Shown here piece by piece: positions 24,616-33,434 of a DNA stretch of 64,000 nucleotides (its first letter is position 1; every line of letters starts with the position of its first letter). The stretch is from [Actinomadura] parvosata subsp. kistnae. Its GTDB lineage: Bacteria > Actinomycetota > Actinomycetes > Streptosporangiales > Streptosporangiaceae. The stretch is from NCBI RefSeq assembly GCF_900323885.1, contig NZ_OOHJ01000018.1, forward strand, positions 2,591,001-2,655,000, written 5' to 3'. Both the position numbers and the translations under genes were made by a program. The notes below the pieces were generated by a model. The model was given only the letters and a program-made list of their open reading frames with translations. It ran no database searches and was not told the origin of the DNA.

Positions 24616-26282
24616 CGCCGCCGCGCCCGCCCGCCGAGTGGCTGGAGGATGCGCTGGGGGATCCCGGCGCGGAGGGGAACGTGTTCTCCGTCGCCGGGCT
24701 CCTGGAGCTGGACCGGCGCGAGGAGTTCCCCGCCGACGCCTGCGCCCGCCTCGACGAGCTGGGCCTGCAGCGCTTCTACGTGCCCGCCGAGCACGGCGGC
24801 GGCCTGCGCTCGTACGAGGACCTGCTCCAGGTCATCCGGGTGCTGTCCCGCCGCGACTTCACCGTGGCCCTGGCCCACTGCAAGACCTACCTCGGCTCGG
24901 TCGCCGTCTGGGTGGCCGGCACGCCGGAGCAGGCGGCGGCGCTGGCCCGGCGGGTGCTGGGCGGCGAGGTCGTCTCACTCGCTCTAACCGAGCGCGACCA
25001 CGGCAGCGACCTGCTCGCCGGCTCCGTCACCGCCACGCCCGACGCCTTCCACCACCGGATCGACGGCGAGAAGTGGCTGATCAACAACGCCACCCGGGGC
25101 GACCTGGTGTGCGTGCTGGCCCGCACCGGCGCCCCGGGCGAGGCGCGCGGGCACAGCCTGTTCCTGGTGGACAAGCACGCCCTGCCCGAGGGCACGTACC
25201 GGTGCCTGCCCAAGGTGCCGACGCACGGCGTGCGCGGGGCCGACATCAGCGGCATCGCCTTCACCGGCGCCGAGGTGCCCGCCGGGGCGATGGTGGGGGA
25301 GCCAGGCGGCGGGCTGGAGGTCCTGCTCAAGGCCCTGCAGATCACCCGTACGCTCTGCGGCGGCATGTCCCTGGGCATGGCCGAGCACGCGCTGCGCCTG
25401 GCGACCGGCTTCGCCGAGCGGCACCGGATGTTCGGCCGCCCGCTGATCGAGCTGCCGCAGACCGCCCGCGTGCTGGCCGAGGCGTACGCCGACCTGATGG
25501 TGGCCGAGGCCGTGACGGTGCTGTCCACGCGGGCCGTCCACTCGCTCACCGCGGAGCAGAGCGTGATCTCCGCGATCGTCAAGTACTACGTGCCGACCCT
25601 GGCCGACCAGGTCATCAACCGGCTGGCGAAGGTGCTGGGGGCGCGGGCGCTGCTGGTGGACGGGCCGTTCCAGAAGGTGCAGCGCGATCACCGCATCGTC
25701 GGCATCTTCGACGGCAACACGCTGGTCAACCTCAACGCGCTGGTCAACCAGTTCGCGGGGCTGGCGCGCGGCTACCGGCGCGGGCTCGTGGACCGGGAAG
25801 GGCTGGACGCGGCGGCGGACCTGGGCCGCGAGCTGCCTCCGCTCGTCCCGGCCCGGCTGAGCCTGCTCTCCCGCGGCGGCTGCAGCCTCGTGCAGGACCT
25901 GCCCACCCGCACGCCGGTGGCCGATCAGGCCGATGGTCATGTGGCCGAGCTGCGGCGGCGGGCCGACGGGTTGCACGAGGAGCTGGCCCGCACCCGCCCC
26001 GCCGGCCGGGACGTGCCGCCGGAGCTGTTCGAGCTGGCCAGGCGTTACGCGGCGCTCTACGCGGGCGCGGCCTGCCTGCGGTTGCGGGCGGGCGACGGCG
26101 GCGACGAGGACGACCAGGGGTTGCGCCGGTCGCGCGCCTGCCTGGCCCGGGTGCTCGGCCGCCATGACGAGGCCGTGGACGGCCTGCTGCCCGTGCTGCG
26201 CGAGCGGGTCCACGACCGGCGGCCGCTGTCGGCGCTGCCGTACCGATCGAACTCACGAGGAGCTGTCACCCATGCCGTCTGA
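24612..26282 (+). CDS. Acyl-CoA dehydrogenase family flavoprotein, probably acting on acyl-ACP (ACAD1)
   Basis: The 556-residue protein is longer than ordinary ~380-residue acyl-CoA dehydrogenases. The FAD/substrate signatures SLALTERDHGSDL (about 120-132) and INNATRGDLVCVLA, and the helical C-domain (QITRTLCGGMSLGMAEHALRLA, AERHRMFGRPL), are clear. At the place of the catalytic Glu of medium-chain enzymes (YEGT) it reads FDGN, i.e. Asp. An extra ~150-residue C-terminal region follows. Placement between FAAL and ACP suggests alpha,beta-desaturation of the carrier-bound fatty acid, as proposed for the lipid genes of ramoplanin and friulimicin. Its ATG overlaps the ligase stop. Confidence 0.85.
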   Translation: MTPPRPPAEWLEDALGDPGAEGNVFSVAGLLELDRREEFPADACARLDELGLQRFYVPAEHGGGLRSYEDLLQVIRVLSRRDFTVALAHCKTYLGSVAVWVAGTPEQAAALARRVLGGEVVSLALTERDHGSDLLAGSVTATPDAFHHRIDGEKWLINNATRGDLVCVLARTGAPGEARGHSLFLVDKHALPEGTYRCLPKVPTHGVRGADISGIAFTGAEVPAGAMVGEPGGGLEVLLKALQITRTLCGGMSLGMAEHALRLATGFAERHRMFGRPLIELPQTARVLAEAYADLMVAEAVTVLSTRAVHSLTAEQSVISAIVKYYVPTLADQVINRLAKVLGARALLVDGPFQKVQRDHRIVGIFDGNTLVNLNALVNQFAGLARGYRRGLVDREGLDAAADLGRELPPLVPARLSLLSRGGCSLVQDLPTRTPVADQADGHVAELRRRADGLHEELARTRPAGRDVPPELFELARRYAALYAGAACLRLRAGDGGDEDDQGLRRSRACLARVLGRHDEAVDGLLPVLRERVHDRRPLSALPYRSNSRGAVTHAV

Positions 26283-26511
26283 CACGATCAGCACGTGGCT
26301 GCGCGAGCGCGTCGCCTTCTACGTGGAATGCGAGCCGGCCGAGATCGACCCCGACGTCAAGCTCGTGGAGATCGGGCTCGACTCGGTGTTCGCGATGAGC
26401 CTCAGCGGCGACATCGAGGACGAGTTCGGGGTGCTGGTCGAGCCGACCGTCGCCTGGGATCACCCGACGGTCAACGCGCTGGCCGGTTACCTGCGGGGTG
26501 TGGTGACCTGA
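26272..26511 (+). CDS. Stand-alone acyl/peptidyl carrier protein (ACP3)
   Basis: The 79-residue carrier protein has the phosphopantetheine serine S38 in EIGLDSVFAMSLSGDIE. It is closer to carrier proteins paired with FAALs and NRPSs than to ACP1/ACP2, ending in VAWDHPTVNALAGYL like NRPS carrier domains. It begins inside the last codons of ACAD1 (11-nt overlap) and its stop overlaps the next ATG (TGATG). It probably receives the acyl group from the FAAL, presents it to ACAD1, and donates it to the free condensation domain. Confidence 0.92.
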   Translation: MPSDTISTWLRERVAFYVECEPAEIDPDVKLVEIGLDSVFAMSLSGDIEDEFGVLVEPTVAWDHPTVNALAGYLRGVVT

Positions 26512-27890
26512 TGGCCGGTTCGCCCGCGCGGGGGGAGGCGAGGCCGCTGTCGGTCGGGCAGCAGGCGATGTGGTTCCTGCAGCGCCTGGCCCCGGGCAGC
26601 ACCGCGTACACGATGATGGTGGCGGTCCGGGTGCGCGGGCCGCTGGACGTGGGGCGGCTGCGGCGCGCGACCGCCGCGGTCGTCGCCCGGCACGAGCTGC
26701 TGCGCTCGGTGTTCACGGAGGTGGGCGGGGTGCCGCACCGGCTGGCGGCGGACCTGCCGGTGCCGCTGTCGGTGCGTGACGTGGGCGCGGTGGGCGACGA
26801 CGTGCTGTGTGACCTGGTACGGGAGGCCGGCCGGGAGCCGTTCGACCTGGAGGCCGGGGGCGCGTTCCGGGTCACGCTGGTGCGCAGGGACGCCCGCGAC
26901 GCGGTGCTGATGCTGGTGTCCCACCACATCGTCAGCGACGCGATGTCGCAGTGGCTCGTGCTGCGTGACCTGTTGTGGGCCTACGACGAGGGGGACGCGC
27001 CGGGCTGGCCCCCGCTCGGGCGCACGTTCGACGACTACGTGCGGGGCGAGGCGGAGCTGCTGGCCTCGCCGAGGAGGCAGCGCCTGGAGCGGTACTGGCG
27101 CGAGGTGTGCGAGGGGGCGGTGCCGGCGCGGCTGCCCGCCGACCGGCCGCGCCCGGGGACGCCGTCGCTGCGGGGCGCGGCCACCGCCGTGTCCTTCTCC
27201 AGGGAGACCGGGGCCCGGCTGGTGGGGAGCGCCCGCGAGCTGGGCGTCTCGCCGTTCGCCCCGCTGGTGGCCGCCCTGCAGGCGGTGCTGTACCGCTACG
27301 CCGGGGGTGGCGACTTCCTCATCGGCTGTCCGGCCAGCACCCGCTTCACCGGCGGGATGCGGAACGTGGCCGGCTACTTCGCCAACACGCTGCCGATCCG
27401 GGCGAGCCTGACGCCCGCCACGACGTTCGGCGCGGCCGCCGTGGCGGCGCAGCGGGCCATGGTGGGCGGCGTCGCGCACGCCGCGCTGCCGTCGGCGCTC
27501 ATCGGCGAGCTGACTCCCGGCCGGGCGCCGCTGTTCCACGTGGCGATCAACCTGCTGCCGATGGAGGCCATGGACCCGCCGCTGCCGCTGGCCGCCGACG
27601 GCTCGGTGGAGGGGCCGGAGACCACGCACCGGGGGCTGCGGCTGGCGGCCTACGACGTGCCCCAGATGGAGGGCCAGTTCGACCTCATGGTGGACGTCCG
27701 CAAGGCCGGCGACCTCTTCACCGCGGTGGTCAAGCACGACACCGACCTTTTCGAGCCGGACACGGTCAGGCGTTTCGCCGGGCACTTTCGCCGGGCCGTC
27801 GAAACAGGCGTGCCGGATCTGCCCGTCGGGCGATTCCCGCTGGTGGACGACGACGAAGTGCGGCGGCTGCTCGCGCTCGGGTCGGCGTGA
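26511..27890 (+). CDS. Free-standing NRPS condensation domain (candidate N-acylation domain)
   Basis: The 459-residue single C domain opens with the C1 motif LSVGQQAMWFLQRL (about residue 12) and C2 ARHELLRSVF. The catalytic C3 motif SHHIVSDAMSQ keeps the HHxxxD core, with Ala for Gly after it. YFANTLPIR is the C5 equivalent. It is translation-coupled to ACP3, so the natural reading is transfer of the ACP3-bound acyl chain to the amino group of the first amino acid loaded by the NRPS. NRPS2 starts with an A domain and lacks its own C domain, which fits. Confidence 0.88.
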   Translation: MAGSPARGEARPLSVGQQAMWFLQRLAPGSTAYTMMVAVRVRGPLDVGRLRRATAAVVARHELLRSVFTEVGGVPHRLAADLPVPLSVRDVGAVGDDVLCDLVREAGREPFDLEAGGAFRVTLVRRDARDAVLMLVSHHIVSDAMSQWLVLRDLLWAYDEGDAPGWPPLGRTFDDYVRGEAELLASPRRQRLERYWREVCEGAVPARLPADRPRPGTPSLRGAATAVSFSRETGARLVGSARELGVSPFAPLVAALQAVLYRYAGGGDFLIGCPASTRFTGGMRNVAGYFANTLPIRASLTPATTFGAAAVAAQRAMVGGVAHAALPSALIGELTPGRAPLFHVAINLLPMEAMDPPLPLAADGSVEGPETTHRGLRLAAYDVPQMEGQFDLMVDVRKAGDLFTAVVKHDTDLFEPDTVRRFAGHFRRAVETGVPDLPVGRFPLVDDDEVRRLLALGSA

Positions 27891-28250
27891 TATTCGCTTG
27901 TTGGACCGGCCGTTGATAAATGCCGCCGAGTTTTTCTCTCCGGGATAAAGTGAGCACACCTCATGGTTTTCTTCAATTGTGTTCACCGGTTATACTCGGC
28001 AGCAGTTCGGTGACTGGCCCGAATGGATTTTCAGAATGCGGTTCGGAGGAATCCGGGCCTTGTTGGGTCTCAAGGTGCGCGGTGTGCCCGCAGTGCAGTG
28101 CCGTGCCTGGAGCGCCGATGAGGTGCCGAGAATAGCCGCCATCTCGGCACGGCTTACCGGTAATTATGCGGAGCAGGCCACGGTCATTCCAGGTAAATTC
28201 ACGGTGGACCCCCGCCGGGGCACGCCCGGAAGACAGCCGAAGGAGCTGGC
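27891..28250. other. 360-bp gap before the degenerate ligase; no gene assigned
   Basis: This is AT-richer than the neighbourhood (runs such as GAGTTTTTCTCTC). A GTG-initiated frame from 27979 stays open through here for about 90 codons and on into the next gene, but it has no ribosome site and no recognised similarity. GATAAA occurs twice (27915, 27944) without the 11-bp SARP geometry. The clear ribosome site GAAGGAG at about 28236 belongs to the next gene. The gap probably holds its promoter. A decayed remnant of coding sequence is possible. Confidence 0.4.
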
Positions 28251-30011
28251 GTGCGGAAAGAGTCGATATTCGAGGCCATCGTCGAGCGCGTGCGGGAAAT
28301 GCCCTTGCAGACAGCCGTTCTCGTCGAGGAAGGCGACGGCCCCGGACATCGCATCGGCTACGGTGACCTGCACGTGGCGGCCACGTCGCTGGCCGCCTGG
28401 CTGCAGAGCGTGTGCCGGCCCGGAGACCGGGTGCTGTTGTGCTTCCCGACCGGCGTCGAGTTCGTCAAGAGCCTGCTCGCCTGCTTCTACGCCGACGTCG
28501 TGCCCGTCCCCGTGCCGCTGCCGTACCGTACCGACCACCATTTGAGCACGCTCACCGGCATCGCGCTCGACGCGGAGGCCCGCCTGGTGCTCACCGACGG
28601 CGCGCACGCCGAGGCCGTCTACGCCTGGCTGACCCACGACGACCTCGGCACCCACGAGTGCGTGGCCACCGACGTCATCCAGCCCGAAGACCCCTCCACC
28701 TGGGTCGAGCCGCTGCGCCGCGGCGGCGACCAGGCGCTGCTGCACTACACCGCGGGCCCGGCCGGCGGCCCGATCGGCGTCGCGGTCTCCCACGCGAACG
28801 TCCTGCACAACTGCGCGGTGCTGGCCGCGGAGTGCGGGCTCGGGCCCGGCGCGCGGGCGGGCGGGTGGCTGCCCCTGCACCACCCGATGGGCCTCGTCAC
28901 CGCGCTGCTCGCGCCGCTGGTCAGCGGCGGCACCGCCGTGCTGATGCCGCCCGAGGTGTTCTGCGCCGACCCGGCCACCTGGCTGGGGCTGATCAGCAAG
29001 CACGGCGTCGAGTTCAGCGCCGCCCCCAACTTCGGCTACGAGCTGTGCCTCAACGAGATCATCGACGACCGGCTCGACGGGCTCGACCTGTCCCGCTGGC
29101 GGCACGCGCTGCTCGTCGAGATGAGCGACACCTCACCGGCCGAGGCCGGCACCATGCGCCGCTTCGCCGAACGCTTCGCCGGGGCGGGGCTGCGGCCCGA
29201 GGCGCTGCGCACCGCGTACTGCCTGGCCGAGGCCACGCTGGTGACCACCATCGGCGCGCCCGGCTGCGCGGTCGGCGCCCGCCGCTTCGACGTGCGCTCG
29301 CTCGACCGCAACCTGCTCGCGCCCGCCACCGGCCCGCACGCGCTCGACCTGCTCGCGCTCGGCGCGGCGCCCCAGCCCGACCTGCGCGTGGTCGACCCGG
29401 TGACCTCCGGCGTGCTGCCCGAGGGCCGGATCGGCGAGATCTGGGTCCGCGGCCCGAGCGTCGCCTCCGGCTACTGGCGCAAGGAACGCCTGACCGCCGA
29501 GCGGTTCGGCCAGGTCACCGGGGCCGGCGAGCAGGGCTTCGTGCGCAGCGGCGACCTCGGCGGCATCGTCGACGGCGAGCTGTACGTCACCGGCCTCATG
29601 CGCGACGTCACCGTCTACAGCGGCCGCTACCTCGACCTCGGCCGGGTCGAGCGCGCCATACTCGGCCACGACGCCGTGCTCGCGTGCAGCGCGTTCGCCG
29701 CCCCGGCCAGCCGCAACGAGATCATCGTCGTCGCCCAGCCGGCCGCGATGTGCCCGGCCGCGCAGCTCCCGCCGCTGGCGGGGGCCATCCGCGAGCTGCT
29801 CGCCCAGCGGTTCGGGGTGCACCGCGCCGGCGTGGTGCTGGTCAACCCCGGCCAGCTCCAGGCGATGCCCGACGGCGAGGTCAACCGGCAGCTCATGCGC
29901 GAGCTGTTCATCGCCAACGCCCTCGACATCGCCTACTCCGACGTCGCCGACGAGTTCTTCTTCGACCCGCCCGTCAACGGAACCCAGGAGCGGGGCTCAG
30001 CGCTGACCTGA
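28251..30011 (+). CDS. Degenerate fatty-acyl-AMP ligase homologue (probable pseudoenzyme)
   Basis: The 586-residue protein aligns along its length with the FAAL at 22873 (shared WLPLHHPMGLVTALLAPL, EFSAAPNFGYELC, LAEATLV, RIGEIWVRG, RSGDLG), but its catalytic motifs are lost. A3 reads YTAGPAGGPIG instead of TSGSTGxPKG, A5 reads AYCLAEA instead of GYGxAEA, and the A10 lysine is replaced (PDGEVNRQL, Glu for Lys). Adenylate formation should fail, although the frame is intact and GC-typical, so the protein is maintained. A role as acyl-binding or scaffolding partner is conceivable. The GTG start has GAAGGAG 7 nt upstream. Its 3' end overlaps the convergent thioesterase gene by 38 bp. Confidence 0.82.
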   Translation: MRKESIFEAIVERVREMPLQTAVLVEEGDGPGHRIGYGDLHVAATSLAAWLQSVCRPGDRVLLCFPTGVEFVKSLLACFYADVVPVPVPLPYRTDHHLSTLTGIALDAEARLVLTDGAHAEAVYAWLTHDDLGTHECVATDVIQPEDPSTWVEPLRRGGDQALLHYTAGPAGGPIGVAVSHANVLHNCAVLAAECGLGPGARAGGWLPLHHPMGLVTALLAPLVSGGTAVLMPPEVFCADPATWLGLISKHGVEFSAAPNFGYELCLNEIIDDRLDGLDLSRWRHALLVEMSDTSPAEAGTMRRFAERFAGAGLRPEALRTAYCLAEATLVTTIGAPGCAVGARRFDVRSLDRNLLAPATGPHALDLLALGAAPQPDLRVVDPVTSGVLPEGRIGEIWVRGPSVASGYWRKERLTAERFGQVTGAGEQGFVRSGDLGGIVDGELYVTGLMRDVTVYSGRYLDLGRVERAILGHDAVLACSAFAAPASRNEIIVVAQPAAMCPAAQLPPLAGAIRELLAQRFGVHRAGVVLVNPGQLQAMPDGEVNRQLMRELFIANALDIAYSDVADEFFFDPPVNGTQERGSALT

Positions 30012-30726
30012 TGGCCGCCGCCACGCCGGCCCAGTGCTCCTTCAGGTAGAAGTGCCCGCCCGCGAACTCCACCAGCCGGAACGCCCCCCGCGTGTGCCGC
30101 TCCCAAGAGCGGGCGGCGGGCGTGCTGGTGCTCGGGTCGTGCGTGCCCACCAGGGCGGTCACCGGGCAGCCGGCCGTACCGGGCGTGTGCCGGTAGGTCT
30201 CGATCGCCTTGTAGTCGCTGCGGACCATCCCCAGGACGAGGCTCATCAGCTCGGCGTCGGCCAGCAGCGCGTCCTCGGTGCCGCCGAGCCGCCGCATCTC
30301 GGCCAGCAGCCCGGCGTCGTCCTTGAGGTGCACCCGCTCCGGCCGGTCCCAGGCCGGGCCGCGCGCGGCCGACACGAACAGGTGCGCCACCGCGCCCCCG
30401 TCGTCCTCCAGCCGCCGCGCCACCTCGTACGCGACGGCCGCCCCCATGCTGTGCCCGAACAACGCCGGCGGCGGCCCGCCCCGCCCGCGCAGCCGCACGA
30501 ACACCTCGTCGGCCAGCGCCCGCACGTCGTCCACGCACGGCTCGGCGAAGCGGTCCTGCCGGCCGGGATACTGCACGGCCAGCACGTCCAGGTGCGGGGA
30601 GAGGGCTCGCGACAGCGGCAGGAAGGAGTTGGCGGCGCCGCCGGCGTGCGGGAAGCACACCAGGGCCGGCGCGCCCTCGTCCGGCTGGTGGAAGCGGCGG
30701 AGCCAGGGGTCGTCGCGGCGGCTCAT
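29974..30726 (-). CDS. Type II thioesterase (TEII)
   Basis: This 250-residue alpha/beta-hydrolase of the external thioesterase family associated with NRPS/PKS clusters has CFPHAGGAANSF (oxyanion loop, about residue 24), the nucleophile in FGHSMGAAVAYE (about 92), an acid in VGTHDPSTS and the His in GGHFYL (about 228). TEIIs hydrolyse stalled or mis-primed acyl groups from carrier domains. The ATG overlaps the stop of the ABC ATPase (ATGA), placing it last in the hydroxylase-permease-ATPase-TEII operon. A longer upstream extension in the same frame belongs to antisense/other-frame sequence of the ATPase. Confidence 0.93.
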   Translation of the reverse strand: MSRRDDPWLRRFHQPDEGAPALVCFPHAGGAANSFLPLSRALSPHLDVLAVQYPGRQDRFAEPCVDDVRALADEVFVRLRGRGGPPPALFGHSMGAAVAYEVARRLEDDGGAVAHLFVSAARGPAWDRPERVHLKDDAGLLAEMRRLGGTEDALLADAELMSLVLGMVRSDYKAIETYRHTPGTAGCPVTALVGTHDPSTSTPAARSWERHTRGAFRLVEFAGGHFYLKEHWAGVAAAIRSALSPAPGFR

Positions 30727-31460
30727 CCGCGCTCCAGCTTCGTCATGCGGGCGGCCACCTGGTCGGCGGTCGGGCCGGTCAGCCGGTCCATCACCTGCCC
30801 GTCGGTGAGGAACACCACCGCGTCGGCGTAGGAGGCGGCGACGGGGTCGTGCGTCACCATGACCACGGTGGATCCGTGCCGGTCCACGACGTCGCGCAGC
30901 AGCTCCAGCACGTCCTTGCCGCTGCGGGTGTCGAGCGCCCCGGTGGGCTCGTCGGCGAACAGCACGTCGGGCCTGGTGATCAGCGCGCGGGCGATGGCCA
31001 CCCGCTGCCGCTGGCCGCCGGACAGCTCGCCGGGCCGGTGCGTGGCCCGCTCGGCCAGCCCGACGGCCGACAGCGCCCGCCCGACCTCCTCCTCCGAGGG
31101 CCTGCGCCCCGCCAGCAGCAGCGGCAGCCGGACGTTCTGAGCCGCCGTGAGCGCGCTGACCAGGTTGAACGACTGGAAGACGAACCCGATCCTGTCCCGG
31201 CGCAGCAACGTCAGCCGGTGCTCGTCGAGCGTGCCCAGATCGGTGCCGCCGAGCAGCACCTGCCCCGAGTCGGGCCGGTCGAGCCCGGCCGCACACTGCA
31301 GCAGCGTCGACTTGCCCGACCCCGACGGCCCCATCACGGCCGTGAAGCTGCCCGCGGGGAAGGCGGCGCTCAGCCCCGCCAGCGCGGTCACCGTGCCCTC
31401 CCCCGAGCCGTACGTCTTGCGGACCGAGCGCAGCTCGACGGCGAGTTCCATGGCGGTCAT
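30723..31460 (-). CDS. ABC transporter ATP-binding protein (MacB/LolD-like)
   Basis: The 245-residue ATPase has Walker A GPSGSGKST (about residue 40), Q-loop FVFQSFNLVSAL, signature LSGGQRQRVAIARAL (about 145), Walker B VLFADEPTGALD and switch VTHDP. The FNLVSALTAAQNV wording places it with LolD/MacB/FtsE-type ATPases that power FtsX-fold permeases, which matches the neighbour. The ATG has GGAG 6 nt upstream. A second ATG 9 nt later is less well placed. With the permease it probably exports or handles the lipopeptide product and may contribute to self-resistance. Confidence 0.95.
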   Translation of the reverse strand: MTAMELAVELRSVRKTYGSGEGTVTALAGLSAAFPAGSFTAVMGPSGSGKSTLLQCAAGLDRPDSGQVLLGGTDLGTLDEHRLTLLRRDRIGFVFQSFNLVSALTAAQNVRLPLLLAGRRPSEEEVGRALSAVGLAERATHRPGELSGGQRQRVAIARALITRPDVLFADEPTGALDTRSGKDVLELLRDVVDRHGSTVVMVTHDPVAASYADAVVFLTDGQVMDRLTGPTADQVAARMTKLERG

Positions 31461-31492
31461 CCGTTTCTCCGGGTCACTCGGCTCTCCGGGGG

Positions 31493-33387
31493 TCACTCGG
31501 CCGCTACGGCGCGGGCCAGGGCGGGGGCGCGCAGCGTCGCGCCGGCGGTCAGCGTGGTCGCGACGATCGCGAGCAATGCGCCGGCGGCGGTGAGCGCGAC
31601 GACGGGAGCCCATGGGATCGTGAGCGAGGCGGCGGGCAGCAGCTGCGTGAGCGCGGCCAGCAGCCCGGCGAAGCCGACCGCCGCCGCGACCGCGGCCAGC
31701 ACCATCCCGACCGCGACCACCACGATCGACTCGGCCAGCAGCGACAGCACCGCCTGCCGCCGGGTCGCCCCGGCCAGGCGCAGCATGACCAGGTCGCGCC
31801 GGCGGCCCGCGGCGGCCATCACCATGGTGTTGACGATCGAGATGCAGCTGTAGACGACGGCGATGCCGAGCGTCACCATCATGCCGATCACGCTGGTGCC
31901 CTGGTCGCTGTCGCGGACCGTGGCCGCCCACTCGTCCCTGGTCAGAAGGGTGACGCCGGTGCCTTTCAACGCCTCGCGCAGCGCGGCGGCGGCCTCGGCG
32001 GGGGCCCGCACGTACGCGAGCTCCGCCGGGACGCCGGAGGCGCGCGAGGCGTCGAGGTAGAAGTCGGCGCCGCCGACGCCGCCCTCGACCACCGCGGCGA
32101 CCGTCAGCTGGACCGGGCGCCCGCCCTCGGGCGTCACCTCGACCCGCCGGCCGACGTCCACCTCCCACGCCTCGTTCACCACGATGGAGTCACGGCCGAG
32201 CGCCCGCAGCGACCCGGCGGCCAGCGGCAGGTCGGTGGTCGCGGCCAGCGGCCCGGGGGCGGTGGCGTAACCGAAGAGGTCTTCTGTGACGCCGAAGTCG
32301 TCGGTGCGCCGCACGGTCACCGGCGACAGCGCGGCGACCTCCACGCCGGGCACCGACCGGGCCCGTTCGAGGGCGGCGGCGTCGATGCCGGAGCCGCCGG
32401 CGGGGACGAGCACGTGCCCCGCGCGCACCTGGCCGGCCGCCTCCGCCACCCGGGCCTGGCCGATCGTCTCCAGCGCGCCGAGCAGGGTGAGCGACAGCCC
32501 GACCGTCAGCAGCACCGGCACGGCCGTCGCGGCCGTGCGCCGGACCATGGTCAGGGTGTTCTCGCGGACGAGCACGCCGATCGCGCCGCCCCGCGCCCAC
32601 GGCCAGGTCAGCAGCCTGAGCAGGGCCGGGGTGAGCACCGGCGCGAGCAGCGCCGCCGCCGCGATCGGCATCAGCAGCACCCACAGGTAGACCACCGGCA
32701 CCGTGGAGATCTCCGGCAGCGCCACCGCGATCACGCCCATCCCCATGAGCGCCACCACCAGGAAGCCGAGCCCCCACCACGTGCGCGCCGACCACACGCG
32801 GCGCGAGCCGGGCGTCTCGCCGGTCGACTCGCGCAGCGCCTCCGTCGGGCGCACGGTCGCCGCCCGCCGCGACGCCGCCGTCACGCCCAGCACCGCGACC
32901 GCCAGGCCCGCCAGGCAGGCGAGCAGCAGCGGCCCCGGCGAGATCCCGGCCCGGAACCAGGACGGCGCGATGCCGCCCGACACCAGCGTGGCGGCCAGCG
33001 CCGGCGCGCCCGCCAGGCTGATCAGGCAGCCGGCGACGCAGCCCGCGCCGCCGAGCAGCAGCGCCTCGGCCAGGATCATCCCCCGCACCTGCCGCGGCGT
33101 GGCCCCACCAGGCGCAGCAGCGCCAGCTCGCGCGTGCGCTGGATGACGGCGAAGGCGAACGTCGAGGCCACCACGAAGATGGTGACGAAGCCCGCCACGC
33201 CGGCGGACACCCCGAGCAGCACCACGGTGCCCGTCATGGCGGTGCGATCCCGGTCGTAGCCCTCGATCGCCGAGCTCATCACCAACGCGATGGCGGCGAT
33301 GATCCCCACACCGAGTGCGAGCGCGACGAAGGCGCCGGAAAAGGCGACCCAGCGCGTACGGAGTGTGCTCAACGCGACGCTCAGCAC
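31493..33387 (-). CDS. ABC transporter permease, FtsX/MacB fold, frameshifted as sequenced
   Basis: The full-length gene would encode a ~631-residue permease with two FtsX domains. The N-terminal piece (GTG start with GGAGG 7 nt upstream; LSTLRTRWVAFSGAFVALALG; TM helices) ends ...AVIQRTRELALLRLVG and then runs out of frame. The homologous continuation ATPRQVRGMILAEALLLGG appears in another frame. The break is at the C-run 33103-33106, where restoring one base rejoins the reading. The rest is intact, including the extracytoplasmic domain and the terminal helices (ATRRQAVLSLLAESIVVVAVGM). A sequencing error in a homopolymer is likely, as with the FabG break. It partners the ATPase downstream. 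Confidence 0.85.
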
Positions 33388-33434
33388 CCGTGAACCTCCA
33401 CATGATCGGCGGTCGGATGAACAGGTGGATCCGT

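Noticed and set aside
27979..28545. GTG-initiated frame running through the gap before the degenerate FAAL.
   Set aside because: No ribosome site, no recognised motif, and it continues out of frame into an established gene. It may be a remnant at most.
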